Source: an uncultured Planctomycetota bacterium
GTDB taxonomy: Bacteria > Planctomycetota > UBA1135 > GCA-002686595
Assembly: GCA_903928115.1 (NCBI GenBank)
Contig: CAIYPP010000062.1
Location: 1 to 53,691, forward strand
Direction: 5' to 3'
Length of the DNA stretch: 53,691 nucleotides
Every line of letters starts with the position of its first letter. Within the stretch, counting starts at the first letter, position 1. The notes beneath the pieces were generated by a model. That model was not told the origin of the DNA and did no database searches. It saw nothing but the letters and a program-made list of their open reading frames with translations. Positions 34,229 to 42,503 of this stretch are shown here, one piece after another. The translations under genes and the position numbers were made by a program.

Positions 34229-34435
34229 CTAGCCTTGGCGCCGCGCCGAGCGCAGGTCTTCGTTTTCGCGCCGCCACGCCACCCAGTTGCTCGCCGGTCG
34301 GCGCAGGCGCAGCGGATCCGCGAAGAGCCGATAGGCCAGCGCGAACGGCCCCAAGAGCCCGAAGTAGAGCACCGTCAGCAGCACGCGCGAGAGCATGCTG
34401 CCGAAGCGCTCCGAGAAGTGGAGGAGGGCGCTCAT
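34229..34435 (-). CDS. Short SxtJ-like membrane protein
   Basis: 68 residues: a hydrophobic segment (RVLLTVLYFGLLGPFALAYR) followed by LFADPLRLRRPASNWVAWRR. The pattern of helix, then (R/K)DPLRLKR, then S-x-W resembles the C-terminal part of SxtJ-family membrane proteins, which travel with carbamoyltransferases. The usual family member is about twice as long, so this is a shortened form or a distant relative. It is the first gene of the module and ends 6 nt before the carbamoyltransferase. A short open frame of normal composition and tight spacing supports a real gene. Confidence 0.68.
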   Translation of the reverse strand: MSALLHFSERFGSMLSRVLLTVLYFGLLGPFALAYRLFADPLRLRRPASNWVAWRRENEDLRSARRQG

Positions 34436-34555
34436 GGGGTGGCTGGAGTGTATCGGACTCGAGCCCCGTCACCGTAGTAGCGGCAGACGGCGTTGACGCA
34501 GCGCGCGGCGGAAGACCCTTTGCAGCGGGAAAGAGTTTCCTTCCGCAGGCCCGAC

Positions 34556-35905
34556 CTAGCGCAAGGTCAGCGTGCCCTTGTAGAGCTCTTGGCGCAGGTC
34601 GATGCGACCATCCTGATCGTCGTCGCGCAGGATGTCGACGTCGAGCGTGGTCCCCGGCGCGAGCTTGTCGAGCAGGCGCGCGAACTCGGCGCCGTCCTTG
34701 ACGGAAAAGATCACGTTGTGATCCGGCAAGCGCAGCGAGTCGATGATGTCGCGCGGCTTGAGCCCGAGCTCGTGTGCCGGCCCGACGCCATCGACGGCGA
34801 CGACGCAGACCGAGGGCTGGTTTCCGATCGCGCAGCGATCGACGGTCATTCCCGTGCGCTCGAACACCGCGCCATCGACACGGTTCCAGCCGCGCAGCTC
34901 GAACTCGCGCTCGCCTTCCGCAGCCTGCACGCGAAAGCGCGCCTGCTTGTTGGGAACGAGCTGCAGGCGCGCGAGTCGATACTCCTCGCGATTGCGCACG
35001 GGAGTCCCGTCGATCGCGAGCAGGCGATAGCCCGTCTCCATGCCGGCTTGGGCCGCCGGACTGCCGGGAACGATGTGCTGGATGCACAGCGTGCCTGCGT
35101 CGTCGACGTCGAATCCGTACCAAGAACGCGCGGACTCGGGCGCGAGCAGCTGGTCGCGCAGCACCTCTTCGATCCGGTCGACCGGAATCGCAAAGCCCAT
35201 GTTTTCGGCCGCCTCGTTGACGGCGGTGTTGATGCCGATCATCTCGCCCAAGATGTTGAGCAGCGGTCCGCCCGAGTTGCCGTGATTGATCGCGGCATCG
35301 GTCTGGATCAGATCCCCGAGGCGCAGCGTGACGTTGTTACCCGCGTTGACGGAGATCTCCCTGCCGAGCCCGGAGATGATCCCAGAGCTCACGGTCAGAC
35401 GCTGGCCGAGCGGATTGCCGATGGCGATCACTCGCTCGCCGAGGATCAGATCGCTCGAAGTGCCCATGCGCACCGTGGTGAGCGCGAGCTCGCTGTCGAC
35501 CTTCAAGAGCGCAAGGTCCTGCTCGCGCGACGTCGAGAGCAGCTTCGCGGGAAAGCGGCGCGAGACGACGGCGCCCTTCTCGTCCTTCTCCGTCGAGCCG
35601 TCGACCGTCGTGTCGAATTGCACCGTGATCGAGCGCGCATCGTCTCCGACGACGTGGTGATTGGTGACGATGTAGCCGGAGGCGTGCACGATGACTCCGG
35701 AGCCCGTGCGATTTTCCTCGCCCCACACTCGTCTCCCGACGAGGTCGAAGCCCTTGAGTACCGGCCGCGTCGATTCGATGAACACCACCGCCGGTCGCAC
35801 GTCGCGCGCGACGATCGCTTCCGGCGTGAGCCGCCGCTCATAGGACGAGAGCTCTTGAGAAGCAGCCGAGAGGCCCGGGAGACAAGCAAGGAGCAGCGTC
35901 AGCAT
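34556..35905 (-). CDS. Secreted HtrA/DegP-like serine protease with PDZ domains
   Basis: A 449-residue protein with a signal peptide (MLTLLLACLPGLSAASQ). The trypsin-like triad is H84 (IVTNHHVVGD), D130 (QDLALLKVD) and S211 (HGNSGGPLLN). The GNPLGQ loop and FAIPVDRIEEVL also fit HtrA. A first PDZ-like domain covers about 255-340 (IVPGSPAAQAGMETGYRLLA) and a degenerate second one about 350-449. Such enzymes degrade or refold misfolded proteins outside the cytoplasm. It is a single gene facing away from the tRNA gene. Nothing in the sequence indicates its regulation. Confidence 0.92.
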   Translation of the reverse strand: MLTLLLACLPGLSAASQELSSYERRLTPEAIVARDVRPAVVFIESTRPVLKGFDLVGRRVWGEENRTGSGVIVHASGYIVTNHHVVGDDARSITVQFDTTVDGSTEKDEKGAVVSRRFPAKLLSTSREQDLALLKVDSELALTTVRMGTSSDLILGERVIAIGNPLGQRLTVSSGIISGLGREISVNAGNNVTLRLGDLIQTDAAINHGNSGGPLLNILGEMIGINTAVNEAAENMGFAIPVDRIEEVLRDQLLAPESARSWYGFDVDDAGTLCIQHIVPGSPAAQAGMETGYRLLAIDGTPVRNREEYRLARLQLVPNKQARFRVQAAEGEREFELRGWNRVDGAVFERTGMTVDRCAIGNQPSVCVVAVDGVGPAHELGLKPRDIIDSLRLPDHNVIFSVKDGAEFARLLDKLAPGTTLDVDILRDDDQDGRIDLRQELYKGTLTLR

Positions 35906-36086
35906 GGTCGTGGGAGGTGGGGCGCCGCAGAAGCGCTACCCCGGGGACCTTACGAAGTCCGAGCGCTCGATGTGAGCGGCGAAGGGCCTCGACGCGCGCT
36001 GGGGGCGAGGGCCGCGCGGACACCCGCGGGTCTAGCGCTCGCTCGCCCGGCATTGCGAGGCAGCCAAGGCGCGCGGAGGGGAGAAG

Positions 36087-36163
36087 TGGTGGACCCAACA
36101 GGACTCGAACCTGTGACCCCTACCATGTCAAGGTAGTGCTCTAGCCAACTGAGCTATGGGTCC
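36087..36163 (-). tRNA. tRNA-Val(GAC)
   Basis: Read on the minus strand, a full cloverleaf is present. The 7-bp acceptor stem is GGACCCA with TGGGTCC, with an A discriminator. The D-arm is AGCTCAGTTGGCTAGAGC and the anticodon arm CTACC-TTGACAT-GGTAG, with anticodon GAC. The T-arm holds GGTTCGAGTCC. The encoded 3' CCA lies at 36087-36089. GAC reads valine codons GUC and GUU. It is isolated, with no other tRNA beside it. Confidence 0.96.
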
Positions 36164-36266
36164 ACGCTTCGCGCGTCGCGAAGGGCGGAGAGCATAGGGG
36201 CTCGCGTGCTCGGGTACAAGCCCCAAGGCGGGAGGCCGCGGTTCTGGGAATGGGGCGACCCGACGC

Positions 36267-36272
36267 TAGACT
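36267..36272 (+). promoter_or_regulatory. Candidate -10 element TAGACT upstream of ald
   Basis: GCTAGACT (36265-36272) lies 84 nt before the ald start in the only gap upstream of this operon. It matches the other TAGACT/TAGGAT hexamers in the window. Unlike the leaderless cases, it would give a 5' leader of about 75-80 nt. No clear -35 box is seen. Confidence 0.35.
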
Positions 36273-36356
36273 CTGCGCCCTTGCAAGTGGAGCACAGCGC
36301 GCGTCGCAGTGCTGCACCGGCGAGCCCCCAACCCGCAAGCAGAGCAGGATTCCCAC

Positions 36357-37478
36357 GTGAAGATCGGCGTCGTCCGCGAGATCAAGGTCCACGAGAACCG
36401 AGTCGCCCTGACCCCCGCTGGCGCCGAGCGCCTGATCGCGGCGGGCAACGAGGTCTGGGTCGAGACCCAGGCCGGCGTGGGAAGCCAGATCCCCGACGAA
36501 AACTACGTTCGCGCGGGCGCCAAGATCGCGCCGACCGCCGCCGACGTGTGGAAGTCGTGCGACCTGATCCTGAAGGTCAAGGAGCCGCTGAAGCAGGAGT
36601 GGCCCCACATCCGAAAGGGCCAGACGCTCTTCACCTACTTCCACCTCGCTGCGGACTTGGAGCTCACCAAGGCGATGATGGCGAGTGGCGCGCACTGCTT
36701 CGCCTACGAGACCCTCGAGGTCGGACGCACGCTGCCGCTGCTCACTCCGATGAGCGAAGTCGCCGGTCGCATGGCGATCCAAGCGGGCGCCCAGTGGCTA
36801 GAGCGCTCCCGCGGCGGCTCGGGCATCCTCCTCGGCGGCGTCCCCGGCGTGAACCGCGCACACGTGCTCGTGCTCGGCGGCGGCGTGGTCGGCACCAACG
36901 CGGCCCGCATGGCCTGCGGCCTCGGCGCCGACGTGACGTTGATGGACGTCAGCCTCGATCGCCTGCGCTACCTCGACGAGGTGATGCCGAAGAACTGCAA
37001 GCTGCTCTACTCCACGCCGATGGCGATCCGCGACCTGCTGCCGTGGGCGGACCTCGTGGTCGGCGCGGTGCTGATCCCCGGTGCCGCGGCCCCGAAGCTG
37101 ATCCGCCGCGAAGACCTCAAGCTGATGAAGCCGGGCAGCGTGATCGTGGACGTCGCCATCGACCAAGGCGGCTGCATCGAGACGGCGAAGCCGACGAGCC
37201 ACGCCGAGCCCACCTACGTGATCGACGGCGTGATCCACTACTGCGTGGCCAACATGCCGGGCGCGGTTCCGCGCACGAGCACGTTCGCGCTCAACAACGC
37301 GACGCTGCCCTATGCGGTCGAGCTCGCCAAGCTCGGCCCGGCGCGCGCCATCAAGGAGAACGCGCCGCTGCGCACCGCGGCGAACGTCGTCGCGGGCGCG
37401 CTCACCTACAAGGGCGTCGCCGACAGCTTCGCGCTGCCGTTCACCGAGCCGATCGAGGCCGCGGCCAAGATCGGCTGA
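36357..37478 (+). CDS. ald: Alanine dehydrogenase
   Basis: A 373-residue cytoplasmic enzyme with the family N-terminus [20 protein letters not shown]. The substrate region has [10 protein letters not shown] (pyruvate-binding Lys near 75) and [15 protein letters not shown] (catalytic His near 96). The NAD-binding fold contains [20 protein letters not shown] with [26 protein letters not shown] and [21 protein letters not shown] are diagnostic. It interconverts L-alanine and pyruvate plus ammonium. The GTG at 36357 gives the correct N-terminus and normal length. It lies 10 nt before uppP, with which it is probably cotranscribed. Confidence 0.96.
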   Translation: MKIGVVREIKVHENRVALTPAGAERLIAAGNEVWVETQAGVGSQIPDENYVRAGAKIAPTAADVWKSCDLILKVKEPLKQEWPHIRKGQTLFTYFHLAADLELTKAMMASGAHCFAYETLEVGRTLPLLTPMSEVAGRMAIQAGAQWLERSRGGSGILLGGVPGVNRAHVLVLGGGVVGTNAARMACGLGADVTLMDVSLDRLRYLDEVMPKNCKLLYSTPMAIRDLLPWADLVVGAVLIPGAAAPKLIRREDLKLMKPGSVIVDVAIDQGGCIETAKPTSHAEPTYVIDGVIHYCVANMPGAVPRTSTFALNNATLPYAVELAKLGPARAIKENAPLRTAANVVAGALTYKGVADSFALPFTEPIEAAAKIG

Positions 37479-37488
37479 GTCGCGGGCC

Positions 37489-38316
37489 ATGGAGCTCTGG
37501 CAGGCGGTGCTCTTGGGGCTCGTCGAGGGCCTCACGGAGTACCTGCCCGTGAGCTCGACGGGGCACCTGATTCTCGCGCAGCGAGCGCTGTCGATCCCGG
37601 CGAGCCCCGCCGCGAACGCCTACGCGATCTGCATCCAAGGCGGCGCGATCGCTGCCGTGGTCCTGCTCTACCGCACGCGCATCGTCCAGATGCTGCGCGG
37701 CCTCGCGGGAAGCGAAGTGACGGGGCGTCGTCTCCTCCTGTGCGTGATCTGTGCCTTCGCTCCCGCCGCCGTGCTCGGCAAGCTCTTCGACGAGCGGATC
37801 GAGGAGCTGCTCTTCGGACTCTGGCCAGTCGTCGCGGCGTGGGGGATCGGTGGGATCGCGATCCTCGCCGTCGCGCGGAGTCGACGGGGCGTGGCGCCGG
37901 AGCAGGGGCGCTCGCTCGAGCAGCTCTCGCTCGGCGCCGCGTTCCTGATCGGCCTCGCGCAGTGCGTCGCGATGTGGCCCGGCACGAGCCGCAGCCTCGC
38001 CACGATCTTGGGCGGACTCGGGCTCGGCTTGAGCCTCACCGCCGCGGTTGAGTTCAGCTTCCTCCTCGGGTTGATCACGCTCACCGCCGCGACGGCGTAC
38101 AAGGGCTTCAAAGAAGGCGACACGATGGTGCGTGAGCTCGGAATCGGCCCGATCGTGCTCGGCTTCGTCGTCGCGGCTGCGAGCGCCTGGGCAAGCGTGC
38201 GCTGGATGGTGAGCTACCTCGGTCAGCGCGGCCTCGCGCTCTTTGGCTGGTGGCGGATCGCGCTGGCCGCTGTCGTCGCAGCGCTGCTCACGAGCGGCGT
38301 GTGGAAGGCCGCATGA
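37489..38316 (+). CDS. uppP: Undecaprenyl-diphosphate phosphatase
   Basis: A 275-residue inner-membrane protein with about eight helices. Motif 1 is [17 protein letters not shown] and motif 2 is [13 protein letters not shown]. Both are characteristic of BacA/UppP, which dephosphorylates C55-PP to the C55-P carrier for peptidoglycan and polysaccharide synthesis and can give bacitracin resistance. The start ATG at 37489 fits the usual start ([14 protein letters not shown]). It overlaps the gmd start by 4 bp. Supplying free carrier fits with the polysaccharide genes elsewhere in the window. Confidence 0.95.
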   Translation: MELWQAVLLGLVEGLTEYLPVSSTGHLILAQRALSIPASPAANAYAICIQGGAIAAVVLLYRTRIVQMLRGLAGSEVTGRRLLLCVICAFAPAAVLGKLFDERIEELLFGLWPVVAAWGIGGIAILAVARSRRGVAPEQGRSLEQLSLGAAFLIGLAQCVAMWPGTSRSLATILGGLGLGLSLTAAVEFSFLLGLITLTAATAYKGFKEGDTMVRELGIGPIVLGFVVAAASAWASVRWMVSYLGQRGLALFGWWRIALAAVVAALLTSGVWKAA

Positions 38317-39284
38317 AAAAGCGTGCGCTCGTCACCGGCATCACAGGCCAAGACGGCAGCTACCTCGCAGAGCTGCTCTTGGAAAAGGGCTACGAGGTCT
38401 ACGGCCTCGTGCGGCGCTCGAGCACCGGTGGATTCGAGCGCATCGAGCACCTCCTGCCGCAGCTCCAGCTCGTCCGCGGCGACCTGCTCGACCAGTCGAG
38501 CATCGTGCGCGCGATGGAAGCCGCACAACCCGACGAGATCTACAACCTCGCGGCGCAGTCGTTCGTGCCGACGTCTTTCCAAGAACCCGTGCTCACGGCC
38601 GAGTTCACGGCGCTCGGTGTGACACGCATGCTCGAAGCGATGCGCCACGTGTGCCCGAAGGCGCGCTTCTATCAGGCCTCGAGTTCCGAGCTCTTCGGCG
38701 AAGTCAAGGTCTGGCCGCAGCGCGAAGACACTCCGTTCCATCCGCGCAGCCCCTACGGCGTCGCGAAGCTCTACGGCCACTGGATCACGGTCAACTACCG
38801 CGAGTCCTACGGGCTCTTCGCCTGCTGCGGAATCCTCTTCAACCACGAGTCGCCGCGCCGCGGGCCGGAGTTCGTCACGCGAAAGGTCACGCTCGCGGCC
38901 GCGCGCATCAAGCTCGGCCTGCAGCAGCGTTTGAAGCTCGGCAACCTCGAAGCCCAGCGCGACTGGGGCTTCGCGGGCGACTACGTCCGCGCGATGTGGA
39001 TGATGCTTCAGCGCGAGACGCCCGCGGACTACGTGATCGCCACTGGCGTTCAACACAGCGTGCGCGAGCTCGTGCAAATCGCATTCGACGAGGCGGGGCT
39101 TGACTGGCGCGAGCACGTCGATGTCGACCCCGGATTGTTGCGCCCCGCGGACATCTCGCGGCTCGTCGGCGACGCGTCGAAGGCTCGCACGGAACTCGGC
39201 TGGGCGCCCGCGATGTCGTTCGACGAGCTCGTGCGCTCGATGACGCGAGCCGACCTCGAGCGCGCAGCACGGCCGCGCGCCTGA
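38313..39284 (+). CDS. gmd: GDP-mannose 4,6-dehydratase
   Basis: A 323-residue extended SDR. The NADP-binding [20 protein letters not shown] and YGLVRRSST are specific to GDP-mannose dehydratase. The serine block [12 protein letters not shown], catalytic [10 protein letters not shown] (Y-x3-K) and [20 protein letters not shown] follow. It makes GDP-4-keto-6-deoxymannose, the precursor of GDP-fucose, GDP-rhamnose and related sugars. It is 20-40 residues shorter than E. coli Gmd. No fucose synthase or reductase partner is seen here. The ATG at 38313 overlaps the uppP stop (ATGA). Confidence 0.94.
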   Translation: MKKRALVTGITGQDGSYLAELLLEKGYEVYGLVRRSSTGGFERIEHLLPQLQLVRGDLLDQSSIVRAMEAAQPDEIYNLAAQSFVPTSFQEPVLTAEFTALGVTRMLEAMRHVCPKARFYQASSSELFGEVKVWPQREDTPFHPRSPYGVAKLYGHWITVNYRESYGLFACCGILFNHESPRRGPEFVTRKVTLAAARIKLGLQQRLKLGNLEAQRDWGFAGDYVRAMWMMLQRETPADYVIATGVQHSVRELVQIAFDEAGLDWREHVDVDPGLLRPADISRLVGDASKARTELGWAPAMSFDELVRSMTRADLERAARPRA

Positions 39285-39290
39285 GTTTTC

Positions 39291-40973
39291 TCAGCGCGAC
39301 CGTCGAACGACGTGGAGGCGCTGCGCCTCCAGCGCGCCGAGCGACTCGCGCGCGCCGTCGGGCCACACGAGCTCGACCGACTCGATCTTCGCTCCCAGAG
39401 GAAGCCCGAAGTGGAGGATCGGCGAGTGACTGGAGCCGTAGCTCGCGCCGGTGTCGATGCGACGCCAGTAGTCGCGGCCGCCTGCGCGGAGGCGCGCCTT
39501 CGCGCCGAGGGCGTCGCTGCCGCTCGCTGTGAGCAATCGCAGCGCGAGCCATGTGCCGCGCTTGGGAGCTTCGTTCACGTAAAGGCGCAGCACGCCACCG
39601 CAGTCGGTGGTGAGCACGTCGACGTCTCCGTCGCTGTCGATGTCGCCGAGCGCGACGCCTCGCGTTGCGCCGATCCCGGACACCGCGAGCGCCTCCTCGG
39701 CCCTCGCGCGCTCGAATCGTCCGCGCTCGTTTTGCAGTGCCACCAAGTCCGGCTGAGCGTACGGCAGCCGCGGGTCCGCGTAGGGCGCTTCGAGGATCAC
39801 GTGACCGTTGCCGACGTAGAGATCGAGGTCCCCGTCGTGGTCGAAATCCGCGAAGCCGCAGCCGAAGCCGGTGTCGCCCACGGTCGACGCCGAGAGTCCC
39901 GCAGGAGCCGTGCGATCGTCGAAGCCCGCGCCGTTCCAGCAGAACAGCACGTGTCCCTGCCCCCTCAGGTGGGTGATGAACAGGTCGAGGTCGCCGTCGT
40001 CGCCATGGTCGAAAGCTTGAACTCCCATGCCCGACTCCGCCTCGCCGCGGCTCGAGAGCGCGCAGCCGAGCGCCATGGCTCGGTCCTTGAACTTGCCGTC
40101 GGCGCCCTGAATCCACAGCTGGTTCGCGAGCATGTCGTTCGCGAAGAAGAGGTCGACGCGCCCATCGCCGTCGAAGTCGCCCGCGGCCACGCCGAGTCCG
40201 TTGCCGAACGCCGCGCCGAGCCCCACGGCTTCGCTCACGTCCTCGAAACGACCGTCGCCGACGTTGCGGTACAGCGTGTCGCGCGCGGGAGCGCCGTAGT
40301 TGTTGGGATGGCAGTAGTCGCGCACCCCCGTCCGCACGAAGCACTCCTGCTCGGTCGCCGCACTCCAGCGCACGTAGTTGGCGATCGCGAGGTCGAGCTT
40401 CCCGTCCGCGTCATAGTCGACCCAAGCCGCGCTCGTGCCCCACGCGCGATCGCCGACGCCCGCCAAGTCCGTGACGTCCGAGAAGGTGCCGTCGCCCTCG
40501 TTGCGCCAGAGCACATTCGCGCCGACGTTGGTGACGTAGAGGTCGACATCGCCGTCGCTGTCGTAATCTCCGGCGACAGCGCCCATGCCGTAGCCCTTCT
40601 CACGGAGCCTCGCGCGCTCCGTCACATCGCGGAAGTGGCCCTGCCCGTCGTTCTCGAACAGACGATCGCCGTCGTACGGCGAAGGCGCGAGCAGGTCGCC
40701 GGACTGCACGCAGAAGACGTCGAGGTCTCCATCGCTGTCGAAGTCGAGGAGCGCGAGCCCCGCGCCCATGATCTCGGGAAAGTGAAAGCGCCTCTCCGCA
40801 GCGGCTCGATGGAGAAACCGCAGACCGCGCTCTTCCGCGCACTCACGGAACAGCGCACCGGACTTCGACGGCGCCTGCGACTGCGTTCCGGCCGAGCGGC
40901 TCCGCGGCGCGTCTCCCTCGTCGCCGCAGGCTGCGGCGAGCAGCAAGAGGACGAAGGGACGCGCGTGCTTCAC
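39291..40973 (-). CDS. CRTAC1-type FG-GAP/VCBS repeat lipoprotein with ASPIC/UnbV domain
   Basis: A 560-residue protein with a lipoprotein-like signal (KHARPFVLLLLAAAC). It has seven calcium-binding DxDxDG repeats, for example DFDSDGDLDVF, DYDSDGDVDLY, DFDGDGRVDLF and DFDHDGDLDLY, forming a beta-propeller. The C-terminal VELVWPDGARESLGALEAQR is an ASPIC/UnbV domain. Such proteins are abundant in planctomycetes and their relatives, and are thought to be surface or secreted. Binding roles are inferred. The GTG at 40973 is chosen because it starts the signal peptide; the open frame upstream is antisense-like shadow of the TPR gene. Its start overlaps the restored stop of the TPR gene. Confidence 0.88.
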   Translation of the reverse strand: MKHARPFVLLLLAAACGDEGDAPRSRSAGTQSQAPSKSGALFRECAEERGLRFLHRAAAERRFHFPEIMGAGLALLDFDSDGDLDVFCVQSGDLLAPSPYDGDRLFENDGQGHFRDVTERARLREKGYGMGAVAGDYDSDGDVDLYVTNVGANVLWRNEGDGTFSDVTDLAGVGDRAWGTSAAWVDYDADGKLDLAIANYVRWSAATEQECFVRTGVRDYCHPNNYGAPARDTLYRNVGDGRFEDVSEAVGLGAAFGNGLGVAAGDFDGDGRVDLFFANDMLANQLWIQGADGKFKDRAMALGCALSSRGEAESGMGVQAFDHGDDGDLDLFITHLRGQGHVLFCWNGAGFDDRTAPAGLSASTVGDTGFGCGFADFDHDGDLDLYVGNGHVILEAPYADPRLPYAQPDLVALQNERGRFERARAEEALAVSGIGATRGVALGDIDSDGDVDVLTTDCGGVLRLYVNEAPKRGTWLALRLLTASGSDALGAKARLRAGGRDYWRRIDTGASYGSSHSPILHFGLPLGAKIESVELVWPDGARESLGALEAQRLHVVRRSR

Positions 40974-40977
40974 GGCT

Positions 40978-42435
40978 TCAAGAGTTCGAGCACCGCTTGT
41001 TCGGCTTGCTCGCGCGCAGGATCGGACGGGGCGAGCGCACGCGCGCGCTCCAGCGCCGCGCGAGCATCGTCGGCACGCTTGGCATCCGCTGCGGCGAAGG
41101 CGAGCTGCGCGAACGAGCGCCAGTCTTCGGGGACGAGCTCGGCCTGAACGCGACGTGCTCGAACGCCTCCTCGTGAAGTCCCGCCGCCGTGCAGGCTGCT
41201 GCGATGGCCTGACGTAGCGCCGGGTTGCGCGGATCGAGCTCAACTCCCTTGCGCAACGTTGCCTGCGCGTCCGAGGCCGAGCCCAAGGCTTCGTGAGCCC
41301 GCGCGAGCACGAGGTAGCTCGGTCCATAGCTCGCGGAGAGCTCGAGCGAGCGCTGCGCGGCCGCGCGTGCCTCTTCGGCGCGCCCCATAGCCAAGAGGCA
41401 ATTGGCGCGATTGGTGTGCACCAAGAACTCGTCCGGCGCGATCGCGAGCGCCTTGTCGTACCACGTGATCGCATCCGCCGGGCGACCGAGCGAGAGGCAC
41501 GCATTGCCCGCGTTCACGGCGAGGCGCGCGTCGCGCGGGAAGGCCGGAGCGTGGCGCTCGAGCAGCGCGAGCGCCTGTTCCGTGCGGCGCGCGTCGAGCA
41601 TCGCGGTCGCGCGCTGCAAAATGCGCTCGAGGTCGAGCTCATAGGTCTCGACGCGCTCCGAGATGCGGTCGCGCATGCGTCGCCGCGCACCGCCGGCGCC
41701 TCGCGCGGTCTCGCGCGCGGCGTCCTCGTCGCGGCCGAGCTTTGCCAGCGCACGACCGAGCAGGAAATGGGGGGCGCGATAGCGCGAGTCGATCGAGATC
41801 GCCTTCTCGAGAAGTTTCACGGCCTCGTCGGTACGACCCGAATCGAAGGCGACCTCCGCAAGGCCGACGAGCGGCTCGCAGGAGTCCGGAGCCGCGGCGA
41901 GGGCCGCACGAAAGGCGCTCTCGGCGCGCGCGGCGTCGCCCGCCTCGTAGGCGAGCTCGCCGAGCAGTTGCTGGAGCGGCGCACACGCGAGGTACATAGC
42001 CGCAGTGTCCGTGAGCAGCGCGAGCGCTTCGTTGCTCTTGCCGAGGGCCTGAAACGCATAGGCGCCGTGCAACACCCACATCGGCTCACTCGGGTCCAAG
42101 CTCGCGGCCGTGCCGTAGCACGCGAGCGCCTCGTTCCAAAGCCGATTCGCCTCGTAGAGCATGCCGAGCTCGCCGTGGGCGCGCGCGTCGCCCGAGGCCG
42201 CTTCGACCTGCGCGACCGCTCGATCCACGGCCTCGCGCACGCGACGCGGCGCGGCGTCGGGGTTGTCGAGTCGCCGCACGGGAACTTGCTGCGCCGCAGG
42301 CGCGGATCCCGCAGTCGGGCTCGGCAAGCCTCCAGCAGGCTTCTCACTTTCGCCGCAGGCCGACAGCCAGAGGCTTGCGAGCGACGACAGCGCCGCCGTG
42401 CGAAGGAAGGAAGGCGAGGGTCGCTGCGGCGTCAT
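40978..42435 (-). CDS. TPR-repeat lipoprotein with an apparent frameshift near its 3' end
   Basis: The open frame is 485 residues. A signal with lipobox (SLWLSACGESE) precedes many TPR units, such as GELGMLYEANRLWNEALACY and TNRANCLLAMGRAEEARAAA. After about residue 420 the reading becomes low-complexity, rich in Arg, Ser and Pro, and unlike a TPR. In another frame the last 60 codons read as continued TPR sequence (QAELVPEDWRSFAQLAFAAA and on to ELLKP), ending in a TGA at 40970-40972 that overlaps the next gene's GTG. A single missing base near 41143-41175 explains this. It could be a sequencing error or a true mutation. It pairs with the CRTAC1 gene. Confidence 0.82.
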   Translation of the reverse strand: MTPQRPSPSFLRTAALSSLASLWLSACGESEKPAGGLPSPTAGSAPAAQQVPVRRLDNPDAAPRRVREAVDRAVAQVEAASGDARAHGELGMLYEANRLWNEALACYGTAASLDPSEPMWVLHGAYAFQALGKSNEALALLTDTAAMYLACAPLQQLLGELAYEAGDAARAESAFRAALAAAPDSCEPLVGLAEVAFDSGRTDEAVKLLEKAISIDSRYRAPHFLLGRALAKLGRDEDAARETARGAGGARRRMRDRISERVETYELDLERILQRATAMLDARRTEQALALLERHAPAFPRDARLAVNAGNACLSLGRPADAITWYDKALAIAPDEFLVHTNRANCLLAMGRAEEARAAAQRSLELSASYGPSYLVLARAHEALGSASDAQATLRKGVELDPRNPALRQAIAAACTAAGLHEEAFEHVAFRPSSSPKTGARSRSSPSPQRMPSVPTMLARRWSARVRSPRPILRASKPNKRCSNS

Positions 42436-42503
42436 CGTGAAGTGCCCTTCTCAAGGACTCGGCCGCGCGGGCGAACGAGGCCGCGCGGCAGCGAGCCAAC
42501 GGC

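Noticed and set aside
26882..34435. An exosortase/PEP-CTERM-type protein sorting system, because GNAT, NodB and carbohydrate genes often travel with it.
   Set aside because: No exosortase-like polytopic Cys protease and no PEP-CTERM tail were seen in any protein of the window.
36087..36163. tRNA-Val as an integration site for a mobile element.
   Set aside because: No integrase, no duplicated tRNA end and no change in gene content or composition at its flank.
40973..41504. An N-terminal extension of the CRTAC1 protein to 41504.
   Set aside because: The extra 177 residues are Arg/Ser-rich and overlap the TPR gene. The GTG at 40973 directly precedes a lipoprotein signal peptide.
42440..42503. 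Direct repeat GGCCGCGCGG (twice) beside the amidase stop as a mobile-element or attachment site.
   Set aside because: Ten-base GC repeats are expected by chance at this composition and no integrase or boundary is near.
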